DNA from: Halomonas ramblicola
GTDB lineage: Bacteria; Pseudomonadota; Gammaproteobacteria; Pseudomonadales; Halomonadaceae
Assembly (NCBI RefSeq): GCF_030409215.1
Contig: NZ_JAUFPL010000017.1
Location: 191,138 to 255,137 of the forward strand
Direction of reading: 5' to 3'
Length of the DNA: 64,000 nucleotides
The notes under the pieces are model-generated. The model saw only the letters and a list, made by a program, of their open reading frames with translations. It did no database searches and was not told the origin of the DNA. Below are positions 48,763 to 57,360 of this stretch, piece by piece (the stretch's first letter is position 1; each line of letters begins with the position of its first letter). Both the position numbers and the translations under genes were made by a program.

Positions 48763-49686
48763 TCAGCCCGCCAGCATCCAGGCCGCGGCGTAGTGATCGA
48801 GCAGCAGCACGCCGAACAGGCCCAGGATATAGCGGATGGAGAACCAGAAGGCCGCCAGGGGCGCCCCCGGGTCCCGGCCTCGCCACACCTTGAAGTTCCA
48901 GAACATGAAGCGGGCATTCAGCGCCATGACCCCGACCAGGTAGACGGCGCCGCTCATGCCGATGGTGAAGGGCAGCAGGGTCACCGCCACGGTGAGCCAG
49001 CCATACAGCCAGACCTGCAGCCGGGTGAAGGCCGAACCATGGGTAACCGGCAGCATCGGCACCCCGGCCCGGGCGTAGTCGTCGCGCTTATGCAGCGCCA
49101 GGGCCCAGAAGTGCGGCGGCGTCCAGGCGAAGATGATCAGCACCAGCAGCAGTGGCTCGGGCCCCACCTGGCCGGTCACCGCGGTCCAGCCGAGCAGCGG
49201 AGGCGCGGCCCCGGCGACACCGCCGATCACGATGTTCTGCGGCGTAGCATGCTTGAGGAAGGCGGTATAGACCAGCGCGTAGCCGATCAACGACCCCAGG
49301 GTCAGCCAGGCCGTCAGGGCGTTGACCTGCCACAGCAGCAGGCCGATGCCGGCCACCGAGAGCAGCGTGGCCCAGGCCAGCGCCACGGCATTGGGCATGC
49401 GCCGCGACGCCAGCGGTCGCCGCGAGGTCCGCAGCATCATGGCATCCAGGCGTCGGTCCACCACATGGTTGAAGGCGGCCGCCCCACTGGCCGCCAGGCC
49501 GATCCCGGCCAGGCCGTAGAACACCGCCGCCAGGGACGGCAGCACCGGACGCGCCAGGGCCATGCCGACCAGGGCGCACACCAGCATCACCACCACCACC
49601 CGCGGCTTGCCAAGGGTCACCAGGTCCCGCCAGCCCCAACGGGCCGTCTCGGTGACACGGACCTCTGTCGTCACGGCGTCAGACAT
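48763..49686 (-). CDS. ctaB: Protohaem IX farnesyltransferase (haem O synthase)
   Basis: A 307-residue UbiA-family prenyltransferase making haem O for the terminal oxidase. The prenyl-diphosphate motif is NHVVDRRLD (N73, D77, D81), the second region LKHATPQNIVIGGVAGAAPP and WTPPHFWALAL. It overlaps ctaA by 8 bp. Confidence 0.95.
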   Translation of the reverse strand: MSDAVTTEVRVTETARWGWRDLVTLGKPRVVVVMLVCALVGMALARPVLPSLAAVFYGLAGIGLAASGAAAFNHVVDRRLDAMMLRTSRRPLASRRMPNAVALAWATLLSVAGIGLLLWQVNALTAWLTLGSLIGYALVYTAFLKHATPQNIVIGGVAGAAPPLLGWTAVTGQVGPEPLLLVLIIFAWTPPHFWALALHKRDDYARAGVPMLPVTHGSAFTRLQVWLYGWLTVAVTLLPFTIGMSGAVYLVGVMALNARFMFWNFKVWRGRDPGAPLAAFWFSIRYILGLFGVLLLDHYAAAWMLAG

Positions 49687-50749
49687 GCGCCCACTCCTTC
49701 TGCGTCGGTGTCCGGGATTGTGTCGAATCATGCACGGGGGCGTTGCGCCAGGCCCAGGCGGCCAGCGCCAGCGTGACCGCCAGCGCCACGGCACCGGCGG
49801 TGTGCAGCAGAGCCAGCCACAGCGGCAGCCACAGCAGCACGTTGGCGATACCGATGCCCAGCTGAAGCCCGTAGGCCGTCAGCAGGGCGCCGAGCCAGGG
49901 GCGCAGCCGTGCCTCCCGCCAGTGACGCACCGCCAGCACCAGCAGCACCAGCCCCAGGGCCAGGGCGCCCAGACGGTGTCCGACCTGGATGGCGGCACGG
50001 GCATCGGCATGCAACTGGCCGTGGAGGTAGTTCGGCCCCACGCCCTGGGTCAGGTGGAAGCCCTCGCTCCAGTCCATGGTCGGCCACCACTGGCCGTTGC
50101 AGGTGGGGAATCCCTGGCAGGCGATCCCCGCGTAGTTGCTGGAGACCCAGCCGCCCAGCGCCAGTTGCAGCACCAGCAGGGCCGCGGCCAGGCCCCAGAG
50201 CGGGGTCAAGCGGCGCCCCGGCGGGGCCACCCCGCCCAGGGTCAGGCGCCCGGTGCTGCAGCGGCGCAGACGCAGATGCAGCCACAGGAACATCAGCATC
50301 ACGCTCAGCCCCCCCAGCAGGTGCAGGGTCACCACCTGGGGCCATAGCCTGAGGGTCACGGTGAAGGCCCCGAAGGCGCCCTGGACCAGGATCACCACCA
50401 GCAGGCTCAGCGAGACCCACCAGGGATAGTCCGGTCGGCGACGCAGCGGTGCCCCCAGGACGACGAGGACGATCACCAGCAGGCCCAGGGTCGAGGCGAC
50501 GTAACGGTGGACCATCTCCACCCAGGCCTTGGCGGTCTCCAGCGGCGCCCCGGGCGTATGGGCCAGGGCCCCCGCCGCGTCGGGGACCACCAGCCGACCG
50601 TAGCAGCCGGGCCAGTCGGGGCAGCCGAGCCCCGCATCCACCAGCCGCGTCCAGGCACCGACCAGGATCACCCCGATGGTGAACACCAGCCCCACCAGGC
50701 TCAGGGCCTGCAACAGGCGAAGCCTGCGCCACTCCTCGCGCGTCGTCAC
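49679..50749 (-). CDS. ctaA: Haem A synthase
   Basis: A 356-residue membrane protein with about eight helices, oxidising haem O to haem A. Haem ligand histidines are expected in WVEMVHRYVAS, VVTLHLLGGL, QVGHRLGAL and LLHTAGAVAL, all visible. The N-terminal VGAWTRLVDAGLGCPDWPGC with its Cys pair is typical of CtaA/Cox15. It is co-oriented with and overlaps ctaB. Confidence 0.95.
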   Translation of the reverse strand: MTTREEWRRLRLLQALSLVGLVFTIGVILVGAWTRLVDAGLGCPDWPGCYGRLVVPDAAGALAHTPGAPLETAKAWVEMVHRYVASTLGLLVIVLVVLGAPLRRRPDYPWWVSLSLLVVILVQGAFGAFTVTLRLWPQVVTLHLLGGLSVMLMFLWLHLRLRRCSTGRLTLGGVAPPGRRLTPLWGLAAALLVLQLALGGWVSSNYAGIACQGFPTCNGQWWPTMDWSEGFHLTQGVGPNYLHGQLHADARAAIQVGHRLGALALGLVLLVLAVRHWREARLRPWLGALLTAYGLQLGIGIANVLLWLPLWLALLHTAGAVALAVTLALAAWAWRNAPVHDSTQSRTPTQKEWAHV

Positions 50750-50767
50750 TCGGCCAATCTCCTCCGT

Positions 50768-51322
50768 TCAGCCTTCCGCCAGCTCGCGCCCTTCCTGCCA
50801 GGGCGCCTCGGGGTTGGCCCTCAGCAACCGGTTCAGGTCGTCCAGCACGTCCCGCGCCTCGCTGTCGGGACCGTACCCGAGCACCGGCAGGCCCCGCGGA
50901 TCGAGGATCCACAGATGATCGTCCGCCCGCCAGTCGGGACGCGCGGCCCAGCTGGTCACCACCTCGCCGGGCAGCGCCTCCTGCGCTCCGCCGATGCGCA
51001 GGCGACTGACCCTGGGCGCCTCTCGCCCCAGCGCCCGATGCAGCCGCCACCACTGGTCGCTGAGCTCCGCGCAGCGCTCCCCGCAATCGAAGGCCAGCAC
51101 CCAGTCGCCGGCCACACCCTCCCCCGCCGGCACCGCCAGGGGCCACTCCGCCAGCGGCGGGACGTCCGGCGCCAACTCCCCGTTGGCGGTACGCCCTTCG
51201 GGTATGCCGATGCGCCATACCGCCATCACCGTCGCCACCAGCACTGGCAGCGAGAGGAAGGTCAGCAATCCCACCAGCTTGAGCCTGGCCAGGCGGTCGG
51301 CACGAGATCGGGTCATCGTCAT
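50768..51322 (-). CDS. Membrane-anchored Sco-like thioredoxin-fold protein (oxidase cluster)
   Basis: A 184-residue protein with one N-terminal membrane helix (LVGLLTFLSLPVLVATVMAV). The soluble part has FDCGERCAEL, a CxxxC pair at C80 and C84 as in Sco copper chaperones, and a late LDPRGLPVLGYGPD, but I do not see the third Sco ligand (His) clearly. Homologues occupy this position between surf1 and ctaA in pseudomonad oxidase clusters. The start overlaps the SURF1 stop (TGATG). Role in CuA or disulfide handling is inference. Confidence 0.65.
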   Translation of the reverse strand: MTMTRSRADRLARLKLVGLLTFLSLPVLVATVMAVWRIGIPEGRTANGELAPDVPPLAEWPLAVPAGEGVAGDWVLAFDCGERCAELSDQWWRLHRALGREAPRVSRLRIGGAQEALPGEVVTSWAARPDWRADDHLWILDPRGLPVLGYGPDSEARDVLDDLNRLLRANPEAPWQEGRELAEG

Positions 51323-52035
51323 CACTCCCGGGTAGCGGCGGCACGCGACAGGCGTCGGCCGCCGATGATCATGGTCGCCAGGGCGGCCAGCGCCAGGCCC
51401 CACCACTGGACAGCGTACCCCAGGTGGCGGCTCGGCGGCATGACGCTGGGCGTCCACCAGCCGGGCAGCCCTCCCGGCCCGGACTCCAGATGCAGCCAGC
51501 CCGCATGGGCGAAGGCCAGGTCCCAGGCGCCCTGGCGAATGCGCTGCAGTCGCCGACCCTCGCGGTTGGGGCCGAACAGGGGCGCCTCGTCGCCTGTCGC
51601 CTGCCAGCGCCCCTCCAGGGTCACTCGGCCGGACGGCGTGTCGACCCGCGGGGTATCGCGGGAGGGCCCGGTCTCCAGGAAGCCCCGCTGCACCAGCCAC
51701 AGGCGCCCGTGGTCGTCGCGGAAGGGGGTGAGGGGGGCCACGCCGAGGCGCCCCTCGCGGGTCCGGTTGTCCAGGAACAGGGTCCGGTCGGCGAGATACT
51801 CGCCACTCAGCGTCAGGCGACTGCCGTCGGGGGGCGTCTCGCGGGGGGCCTCGAGCCGGGGCGCCGCGGCCAGGCGCTCGAGGTAGTCGCGCTTGTCGGC
51901 GGCACGCTCCCACTGCCAGGCGCCCAGGGCCAGCCCGAGCCCCACCAGCAGGCTCCACAAGCCCCACCACAGGCATTGCCGCCGCCGACCAGGGCGGGCA
52001 TGCTGATAACGACTGACATCCAAGGAGTGTTGCAT
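51322..52035 (-). CDS. SURF1-family cytochrome oxidase assembly protein
   Basis: A 237-residue protein with two membrane helices enclosing a periplasmic domain. LGLALGAWQWERAADKRDYL near the N-terminus, SGEYLADRTLFLDNR and the C-terminal HLGYAVQWWGLALAAL are SURF1 landmarks. It assists haem a3 insertion in subunit I. The chosen ATG (52035) overlaps the ATG of the divergent gene by two bases and has no strong ribosome site, so the start is the least certain part. Confidence 0.87.
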   Translation of the reverse strand: MQHSLDVSRYQHARPGRRRQCLWWGLWSLLVGLGLALGAWQWERAADKRDYLERLAAAPRLEAPRETPPDGSRLTLSGEYLADRTLFLDNRTREGRLGVAPLTPFRDDHGRLWLVQRGFLETGPSRDTPRVDTPSGRVTLEGRWQATGDEAPLFGPNREGRRLQRIRQGAWDLAFAHAGWLHLESGPGGLPGWWTPSVMPPSRHLGYAVQWWGLALAALATMIIGGRRLSRAAATRE

Positions 52036-52225
52036 GCTGCTCAAGGTCCTGATCGCCCTGGTATTCCTGGCCATGCTCGCGAGCCTGGCCGCCGGCGCCG
52101 GCTTCCTGCTGTACGACGGCAGTGCCTCACGGCGACTACTGGTCTCGCTCAAGGTGCGCGTCACCCTGGCGACCACCCTGTTGGCGCTGCTCTTCTACGG
52201 CTTCTACGCCGGCAACCTGGCCTGA
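52034..52225 (+). CDS. DUF2909-type twin-transmembrane small protein
   Basis: A 63-residue protein of two hydrophobic helices (LLKVLIALVFLAMLASLAAG and LATTLLALLFYGFYAG). It matches the small twin-membrane proteins located beside coxC/surf1 in pseudomonads. It is the only gene of this cluster on the plus strand. CAAGGAGTG gives a good ribosome site. Its ATG overlaps the SURF1 ATG on the other strand. Confidence 0.78.
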   Translation: MLLKVLIALVFLAMLASLAAGAGFLLYDGSASRRLLVSLKVRVTLATTLLALLFYGFYAGNLA

Positions 52226-52230
52226 TCCTC

Positions 52231-53088
52231 TCAGAACACGTAGACGAACAGGAAGAGGCCGATCCACACCACGTCCACGAAGTGCCAGTACCAGCAGGCC
52301 GCCTCGAAGCCGAAGTGGTTCTCGGCGGCGAAGTGGCCGCGCAGGACCCGAATGAAGATGATCGCCAGGATGGTGGCGCCGATGATCACGTGGGCGCCGT
52401 GGAAGCCGGTCAGCAGGAAGAAGGTGGCGCCGTAGATCCCCGCCTGCAGGGTGATGCCGTAGTGGTGATACGCCTCGTAGTACTCGACCCCCTGGATGAT
52501 GATGAAGGAGATGCCCAGCAGCAGGGTCACGAACAGCCAGTTGCGGGTGGTGGCGCGATAGCCCTCCTTCAACCCCTCGTGGGCCACGGTCAGGGTGATG
52601 CTCGAACCCACCAGGATCAGGGTATTGACCAGCGGCAGCTGCCAGGGGCTGAAGGTCTCCACCGGCCCGGCCACGTCGCCGGGCGGGTCGAGCAGCGGCC
52701 AGCTGGCGGTGAAGTCGGGCCACAGCAGCGCCGCTACCCCCTTGGCGCCCTCGCCGTCCAGCCACGGCAGCGCGAAGGTGCGCACGTAGAACAGGGCGCC
52801 GAAGAAGGCGGCGAAGAACATCACCTCCGAGAAGATGAACCACCCCATGCCCTGGCGGAAGGAGCGATCCATCTGGGCGTCGTAGAGGCCCTGGCGGGAC
52901 TCCTTGATCACGTCGCGGAACCACAGCGCCATCACCGCCAGCACCCCGACGAGCCCCAGCCCCATCACCAGGGTGCCACGCCCGTGCACCAGCACCGAGC
53001 CGGTGCCGACCATCATCGTGCCCACCGCCAGCGACCCCAGGATCGGCCATTTGCTGGTTGCGGGGACGTAGTAGCTGCCACCACTCAT
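52231..53088 (-). CDS. ctaE: Cytochrome c oxidase subunit III
   Basis: A 285-residue seven-helix subunit. WFIFSEVMFFAAFFGALFYVR, TFFLLTGFHGAHVIIGATIL and EAACWYWHFVDVVWIGLF are canonical. It starts within the ctaG stop (ATGA overlap of 4 bp), and its 3' end is 5 bp from the convergent small gene. Confidence 0.97.
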   Translation of the reverse strand: MSGGSYYVPATSKWPILGSLAVGTMMVGTGSVLVHGRGTLVMGLGLVGVLAVMALWFRDVIKESRQGLYDAQMDRSFRQGMGWFIFSEVMFFAAFFGALFYVRTFALPWLDGEGAKGVAALLWPDFTASWPLLDPPGDVAGPVETFSPWQLPLVNTLILVGSSITLTVAHEGLKEGYRATTRNWLFVTLLLGISFIIIQGVEYYEAYHHYGITLQAGIYGATFFLLTGFHGAHVIIGATILAIIFIRVLRGHFAAENHFGFEAACWYWHFVDVVWIGLFLFVYVF

Positions 53089-53684
53089 GCCTCATCTCCT
53101 TTGCCGGCAGTCGCCCGGGACTGAAGCGGCGCCTCGTCGCGGGTGACCGGATACAGGGTGTAGACCAGGGTTACGGTGTTGACCTCGGGCGGCAGGTCAC
53201 GGCCGAGTTGGAACACCAGCGGCAGTTCCAGCCGCTCGCCGGCCTCGAGGTGCTGCTCGTCGAAACAGAAGCAGGTGACCTTGCGCAGGTGCCGGTTGGC
53301 ATTGGAGGGCGACACGCTGGGCACCGCCCGCGCCCAGCTGCCCGTGGCCCCCGAGTTGTGGAAGGCGAAGTACACCTCGGCGCTCTGCCCCGGATGCACG
53401 CGCATCTGGCGGGTCTCGACCTCCAGGTTCCAGGGCAGCCCGGCGCTGCCTCGGGTCACGAACTGTACGGTGACCATACGGGACTCGTCCACCTCCTCGT
53501 GGACCAGGGCCTGGCCCGAGGTGTCCACCTTGCCGTTGAGCCCGGTGACCTGGCAGAAGACGTCGTACAGCGGCACCAGGGCGAAGGCGAAGGCGAACAT
53601 GCCCGCCAGGGCCACCAGGGTGCGCCTCACGGTTCGCCTGACGCCGCGATCCGCCGGGCTGTCGGTCGTGCGACTCTCGCGCAT
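53085..53684 (-). CDS. ctaG: Cytochrome c oxidase assembly protein CtaG (Cox11)
   Basis: A 199-residue membrane-anchored copper protein that delivers CuB to subunit I. One helix at about 22-40 is followed by a conserved C44 (YDVFCQVTGLNG) and the copper motif TCFCF with C138 and C140. The length matches Cox11. GGGAGGCGAG precedes the ATG; it lies 19 bp after ctaD. Confidence 0.95.
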   Translation of the reverse strand: MRESRTTDSPADRGVRRTVRRTLVALAGMFAFAFALVPLYDVFCQVTGLNGKVDTSGQALVHEEVDESRMVTVQFVTRGSAGLPWNLEVETRQMRVHPGQSAEVYFAFHNSGATGSWARAVPSVSPSNANRHLRKVTCFCFDEQHLEAGERLELPLVFQLGRDLPPEVNTVTLVYTLYPVTRDEAPLQSRATAGKGDEA

Positions 53685-53703
53685 GGGCTCGCCTCCCTGC
53701 CGG

Positions 53704-55341
53704 TCAGTGGGGGGTATCGGGACGGAAGGTCGGCGGATGCTCGAAGGTGTGCAGCGGCGCCGGGCTGGGCACGCTCCACTCCAGGTCCTCGGCCCCCTCC
53801 CAGGCCCTGGCCGGCGCCTTCTCGCCGCCGCGCACGCACTTGACGACCAGCCACACGAAGAGCAGCTGGGAGGCACCGAACAGGAAGGCTCCCAGGCTCG
53901 AGGCCAGGTTGAAGTCGGCGAACTGCAGGGCGTAATCGGGGATCCGCCGCGGCATGCCCGCCAGCCCCGAGAAGTGCATGGGGAAGAAGGTCAGGTTGAC
54001 GCCGATCACCGACAGCCAGAAGTGCCACTGGGACAGCTTGAGGTGGGGATAGTGGCCGGTCCACTTGGGCAGCCAGTAGTAGACGCCGGCGAGGATGGCG
54101 AACAGCGCCCCGGGCACCAGCACATAGTGGAAATGCGCCACCACGAAGTAGGTGTCGTGGTACTGGAAGTCGGCCGGCGAGATGGCCAGCATCAGCCCGG
54201 AGAAGCCGCCGATGGTGAACTGCACCACGAAGGCCAGGGAGAACAGCATCGGCGGCTCGAAGCTGATGGAACCGCGGAACATGGTGGAGATCCAGTTGAA
54301 CACCTTCACCCCGGTGGGCACCGCGATCAGCATGGTGGTGTACATGAAGAACAGCTCGGCCACCAGCGGCAGCCCCACGGTGAACATGTGGTGCGCCCAG
54401 ACCAGGAAGGAGAGGACGGCGATGGAGGCCGTGGCGTAGACCATGGAGGCGTAGCCGAACAGCGGCTTGCGCGAGAAGGTCGGGATGATCGCCGAGACGA
54501 TGCCGAAGGCCGGCAGGATCATGATGTACACCTCGGGATGCCCGAAGAACCAGAACAGGTGCTGGAAGAGCACCGGGTCCCCGCCGCCGGCGGCGTTGAA
54601 GAAGCTGGTGCCGAAGTTGATGTCCAGCAGCATCATGGTGATCACCCCGGCCAGCACCGGCATCACCGCGATCAGCAGGAAGGCGGTGATCAGCCAGGTC
54701 CAGACGAACAGCGGCATGTCCATCAGGCGCATGCCCGGGGCCCGCAGGTTGAGGATGGTGGCGATGATGTTGATGGCGCCGAGGATCGAGCTGATGCCGG
54801 CGATGTGCATCGACAGGATGAAGAAGGTGGTGGACGGCGGCGCGTAGGTGGTGGAGAGCGGCGCATAGAAGGTCCAGCCGAAGTCGGGTCCGCCGCCCGG
54901 CATCAGCAGGGTCGACAGCAGCAGGGTGAAGGCCACCGGCAGCAGCCAGAAGCTGAAGTTGTTGAGCCGCGGCAGCGCCATGTCCGGCGCGCCGATCTGC
55001 AGCGGCACCATCCAGTTGGCCAGGCCCACGAAGGCGGGCATGATCGCCCCGAACACCATGATCAGGCCGTGCATGGTGGTCATCTGGTTGAAGAACTCGG
55101 GGTTCACCAGTTGCAGGCCGGGCTGGAAGAGTTCGGCCCTCACCACCAGGGCGAAGATGCCGCCGATGAAGAACATCGTCAGCGAGAAGATCAAGTAGAG
55201 GCTACCGATCTCCTTGTGGTTGGTGGTGAGCAGCCAGCGCATCAGGCCGCGGGGCGGCGCCGGGTGCTCGGCCGCCTGTCCGCCGGCGGCGGTGGAGGTA
55301 CTCTGCTCGACGGGGTGATGCGGAGGCAGCTTCGGCGCCAT
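53704..55341 (-). CDS. ctaD: Cytochrome c oxidase subunit I
   Basis: A 545-residue haem-copper oxidase core. Ligands are visible in order: TMHGLIM (haem a), WFFGHPEVY (CuB His and the cross-linked Tyr motif), WAHHMFTVG (CuB) and VAHFHYVL (haem a3/haem a). The D-channel (GAPDMALPRLNN) and K-channel lysine (PTGVKVFNW) residues are retained, marking an A1-type proton pump. It lies between ctaC and ctaG. Confidence 0.98.
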   Translation of the reverse strand: MAPKLPPHHPVEQSTSTAAGGQAAEHPAPPRGLMRWLLTTNHKEIGSLYLIFSLTMFFIGGIFALVVRAELFQPGLQLVNPEFFNQMTTMHGLIMVFGAIMPAFVGLANWMVPLQIGAPDMALPRLNNFSFWLLPVAFTLLLSTLLMPGGGPDFGWTFYAPLSTTYAPPSTTFFILSMHIAGISSILGAINIIATILNLRAPGMRLMDMPLFVWTWLITAFLLIAVMPVLAGVITMMLLDINFGTSFFNAAGGGDPVLFQHLFWFFGHPEVYIMILPAFGIVSAIIPTFSRKPLFGYASMVYATASIAVLSFLVWAHHMFTVGLPLVAELFFMYTTMLIAVPTGVKVFNWISTMFRGSISFEPPMLFSLAFVVQFTIGGFSGLMLAISPADFQYHDTYFVVAHFHYVLVPGALFAILAGVYYWLPKWTGHYPHLKLSQWHFWLSVIGVNLTFFPMHFSGLAGMPRRIPDYALQFADFNLASSLGAFLFGASQLLFVWLVVKCVRGGEKAPARAWEGAEDLEWSVPSPAPLHTFEHPPTFRPDTPH

Positions 55342-55404
55342 CGTGAATCTCCCTGATCTCTCGTTGTTCTGGCACGGGGTGGCAATGGCTCGGGACGTTC
55401 GGCA

Positions 55405-56523
55405 CTAGTCGGCCAGCCGCTCGGCCACCTCGGCGGGCTGCACCAGCTCGCCGGTGTCGTTGCCCCAGGCGTTGCGGGTCCAGGTCACCACGGCGGCGAT
55501 CTCCACCGGGTTGAGGGTGTTGCGGAAGGCCGGCATGGCCGCCCCGGACACCCCGTTGATCACCTTGTCGAGGTGCCACTCCACATCCTCGATCAGCTGC
55601 TGGTTGCCGGCCAACGCCGGGAAGGCGGGCGGCGAGCCCTGGCCCTCGGGCTGGTGGCAGGAAGCGCAGATGTTGCCGTAGACGCCCTCGCCGCGCTCCA
55701 TCAGCTCGTCCATCTCCCACTCGCGGTCGACGCCCATGGCCTCCTGGGCGGCGGCCTCCTTGCGCTCGACGAGCCAGGCGTCGAACTCCTCCTCCTCCAT
55801 GGCGTGCACCACCACCGGCATGAAGCCATGATCCCGACCACACAGCTCGGCACACTGGCCACGGTAGATGCCGGGCTCGTTGATGCGTACCCAGTTCTCG
55901 TTGACGAAGCCGGGAATGGTGTCCTGCTTCACGGCCAGCTCCGGCACCCACCAGGCGTGGATGACGTCATCGGAGGTCAGCAGGAAGCGCACCTTGCGAT
56001 CGACCGGCAGCACCAGCGGCTCGTCGACCTCGAGCAGGTAGTTCTCGTCGCGCGCCTCGGCGCCGCGGATCTGCTCCCGCGAGGTGGCCAGGCTCGAGGT
56101 GAAGGCGACGTCCTCGCCCAGGTACTCGTAGCGCCAGCGCCACTGCTGGCCGGTGATCATCACGTCGAGGTCGGCGTCCGAAGGATCGTACATCTTGCTG
56201 AGGGTGGCGGTGGCCGGCACGGCCATGCCGATGAGGATCAGCAGTGGAATCGCGGTCCAGATCACCTCCACCGTGGTGTGCTCATGGAAGTTGGCCGATT
56301 CGGCACCCCGCGAGCGACGGAAGCGGAACAGGGAGTAGAACATCACCCCGAACACCACGACGCCGATGACCACGCAGATCCAGAAGATGGTCATGTGCAG
56401 CGAATGCACCTCGCGACTGACGTCTGTCACCCCGACCGGCATGTTCCAGCCCTGGGCCATGGCCACGGGCACCATCAGGGTGACGACCAGGCAACCTGCC
56501 ATCCACACGATGAACGTGCGCAT
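55405..56523 (-). CDS. ctaC: Cytochrome c oxidase subunit II with fused cytochrome c domain
   Basis: A 372-residue subunit. A signal sequence ends near VAMAQG, then two membrane helices. The CuA site comprises H189, C224, E226, C228, H232 and M235 (GQCAELCGRDHGFM). After a charged linker, a C-terminal c-type haem domain has CASCH at 286-290 and an axial Met in AAMPAF. The fused haem makes this a caa3-like enzyme. A GGAGGCGCCG site precedes the ATG. It is first in the oxidase operon. Confidence 0.97.
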   Translation of the reverse strand: MRTFIVWMAGCLVVTLMVPVAMAQGWNMPVGVTDVSREVHSLHMTIFWICVVIGVVVFGVMFYSLFRFRRSRGAESANFHEHTTVEVIWTAIPLLILIGMAVPATATLSKMYDPSDADLDVMITGQQWRWRYEYLGEDVAFTSSLATSREQIRGAEARDENYLLEVDEPLVLPVDRKVRFLLTSDDVIHAWWVPELAVKQDTIPGFVNENWVRINEPGIYRGQCAELCGRDHGFMPVVVHAMEEEEFDAWLVERKEAAAQEAMGVDREWEMDELMERGEGVYGNICASCHQPEGQGSPPAFPALAGNQQLIEDVEWHLDKVINGVSGAAMPAFRNTLNPVEIAAVVTWTRNAWGNDTGELVQPAEVAERLAD

Positions 56524-56670
56524 CGGCGCCTCCTCCTTGCTTGTCGTTGTCTTGCCGCGCGGCATGCCGCACGAAGATCGTCAGGACAGATAAGTCATGC
56601 CTCAAGTAACAGTATAGGAAGCCACCCCCCTGGAGACTCCCCACCGGGCGCCGTACAGCCAACGCGGGAT

Positions 56671-56844
56671 TCAACGCGCCACCAGCGTGGCGACCAGCGC
56701 CACCAGCAGCACCAGCACCAGCGCCATCAGGATCCCGACCGCGATGAAGGCGCCCGCCCTGCCCTGCTCGAAGTCCTCGCGCCGACGGTCCTCCTTCTGT
56801 ACCCCGAAGAAGGCGGCCAGCACCGACTTGACCACATTCCACAT
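56671..56844 (-). CDS. DUF2970-type small membrane protein
   Basis: A 57-residue protein starting MWNVVKSVLAAFFGVQKEDR, followed by an acidic/basic stretch and one long membrane helix ending LVATLVAR. This is the DUF2970 pattern, commonly found upstream of the cytochrome oxidase genes. CAGGAGGGG precedes the ATG. Function unknown. Confidence 0.75.
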   Translation of the reverse strand: MWNVVKSVLAAFFGVQKEDRRREDFEQGRAGAFIAVGILMALVLVLLVALVATLVAR

Positions 56845-56982
56845 CCACACCCCCTCCTGGCTTGACTGTCGTCATGCTGTCACCCTTCTGCCGGCACGCT
56901 GTACGGTGACTCCCCTATACTAGATGGGGTGTACCCGTTTCCGGCAACCCGTTCCGCGCCGCGGGGCGAAAGGAGGCCCAGA

Positions 56983-57312
56983 ATGACCCCGAATCCCTTC
57001 GCCAACCCCATGCTGGACTGGTGGCAACAGCAGTGGATGAAAGGCACCCAGCCGATGGCCCGGCTACAGCTCGCCTGGATGGAGAGCCTGGCCGAGTCCA
57101 TGCAGTTCGAGGCCCAGTTCATTCGCTCGATCGCCGAGAGCGGCGAGCGCATGGCCCAGTGCTTCGAGGGCGAAGCCCCCACTACCCCCGAGGAGGTGCA
57201 GGCCTGCTACGAGAAGCTGGTCAAGGAGGTGAGCGATGCCCAGATGAAACGCCTGGAGCAGGCCTCCCAGCTCACCGAAGACTTCCGCCAGCGGCTCTGG
57301 GAGGAGATCTAG
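56983..57312 (+). CDS. Small helical protein, possibly phasin-like
   Basis: A 109-residue protein that appears wholly alpha-helical, with a Trp/Met-rich start (NPFANPMLDWWQQQWMKG) and amphipathic helices to the end (LTEDFRQRLWEEI). The composition and the lack of membrane segments recall phasins or PhaE-type granule proteins, which would fit the 3-hydroxybutyrate genes elsewhere, but I cannot confirm homology. It has a strong AAAGGAGG ribosome site and its own terminator. Confidence 0.6.
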   Translation: MTPNPFANPMLDWWQQQWMKGTQPMARLQLAWMESLAESMQFEAQFIRSIAESGERMAQCFEGEAPTTPEEVQACYEKLVKEVSDAQMKRLEQASQLTEDFRQRLWEEI

Positions 57313-57329
57313 GCCCTGGCAGCCCTCGC

Positions 57330-57350
57330 GACGCCCCTTCCCGGGGCGTC
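57330..57350. terminator. Hairpin between convergent genes
   Basis: Eight-bp stem GACGCCCC with a 5-nt loop between the phasin-like gene and lrgB. A short CTCATCTCAT follows on the plus strand. Confidence 0.55.
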
Positions 57351-57360
57351 CTCATCTCAT

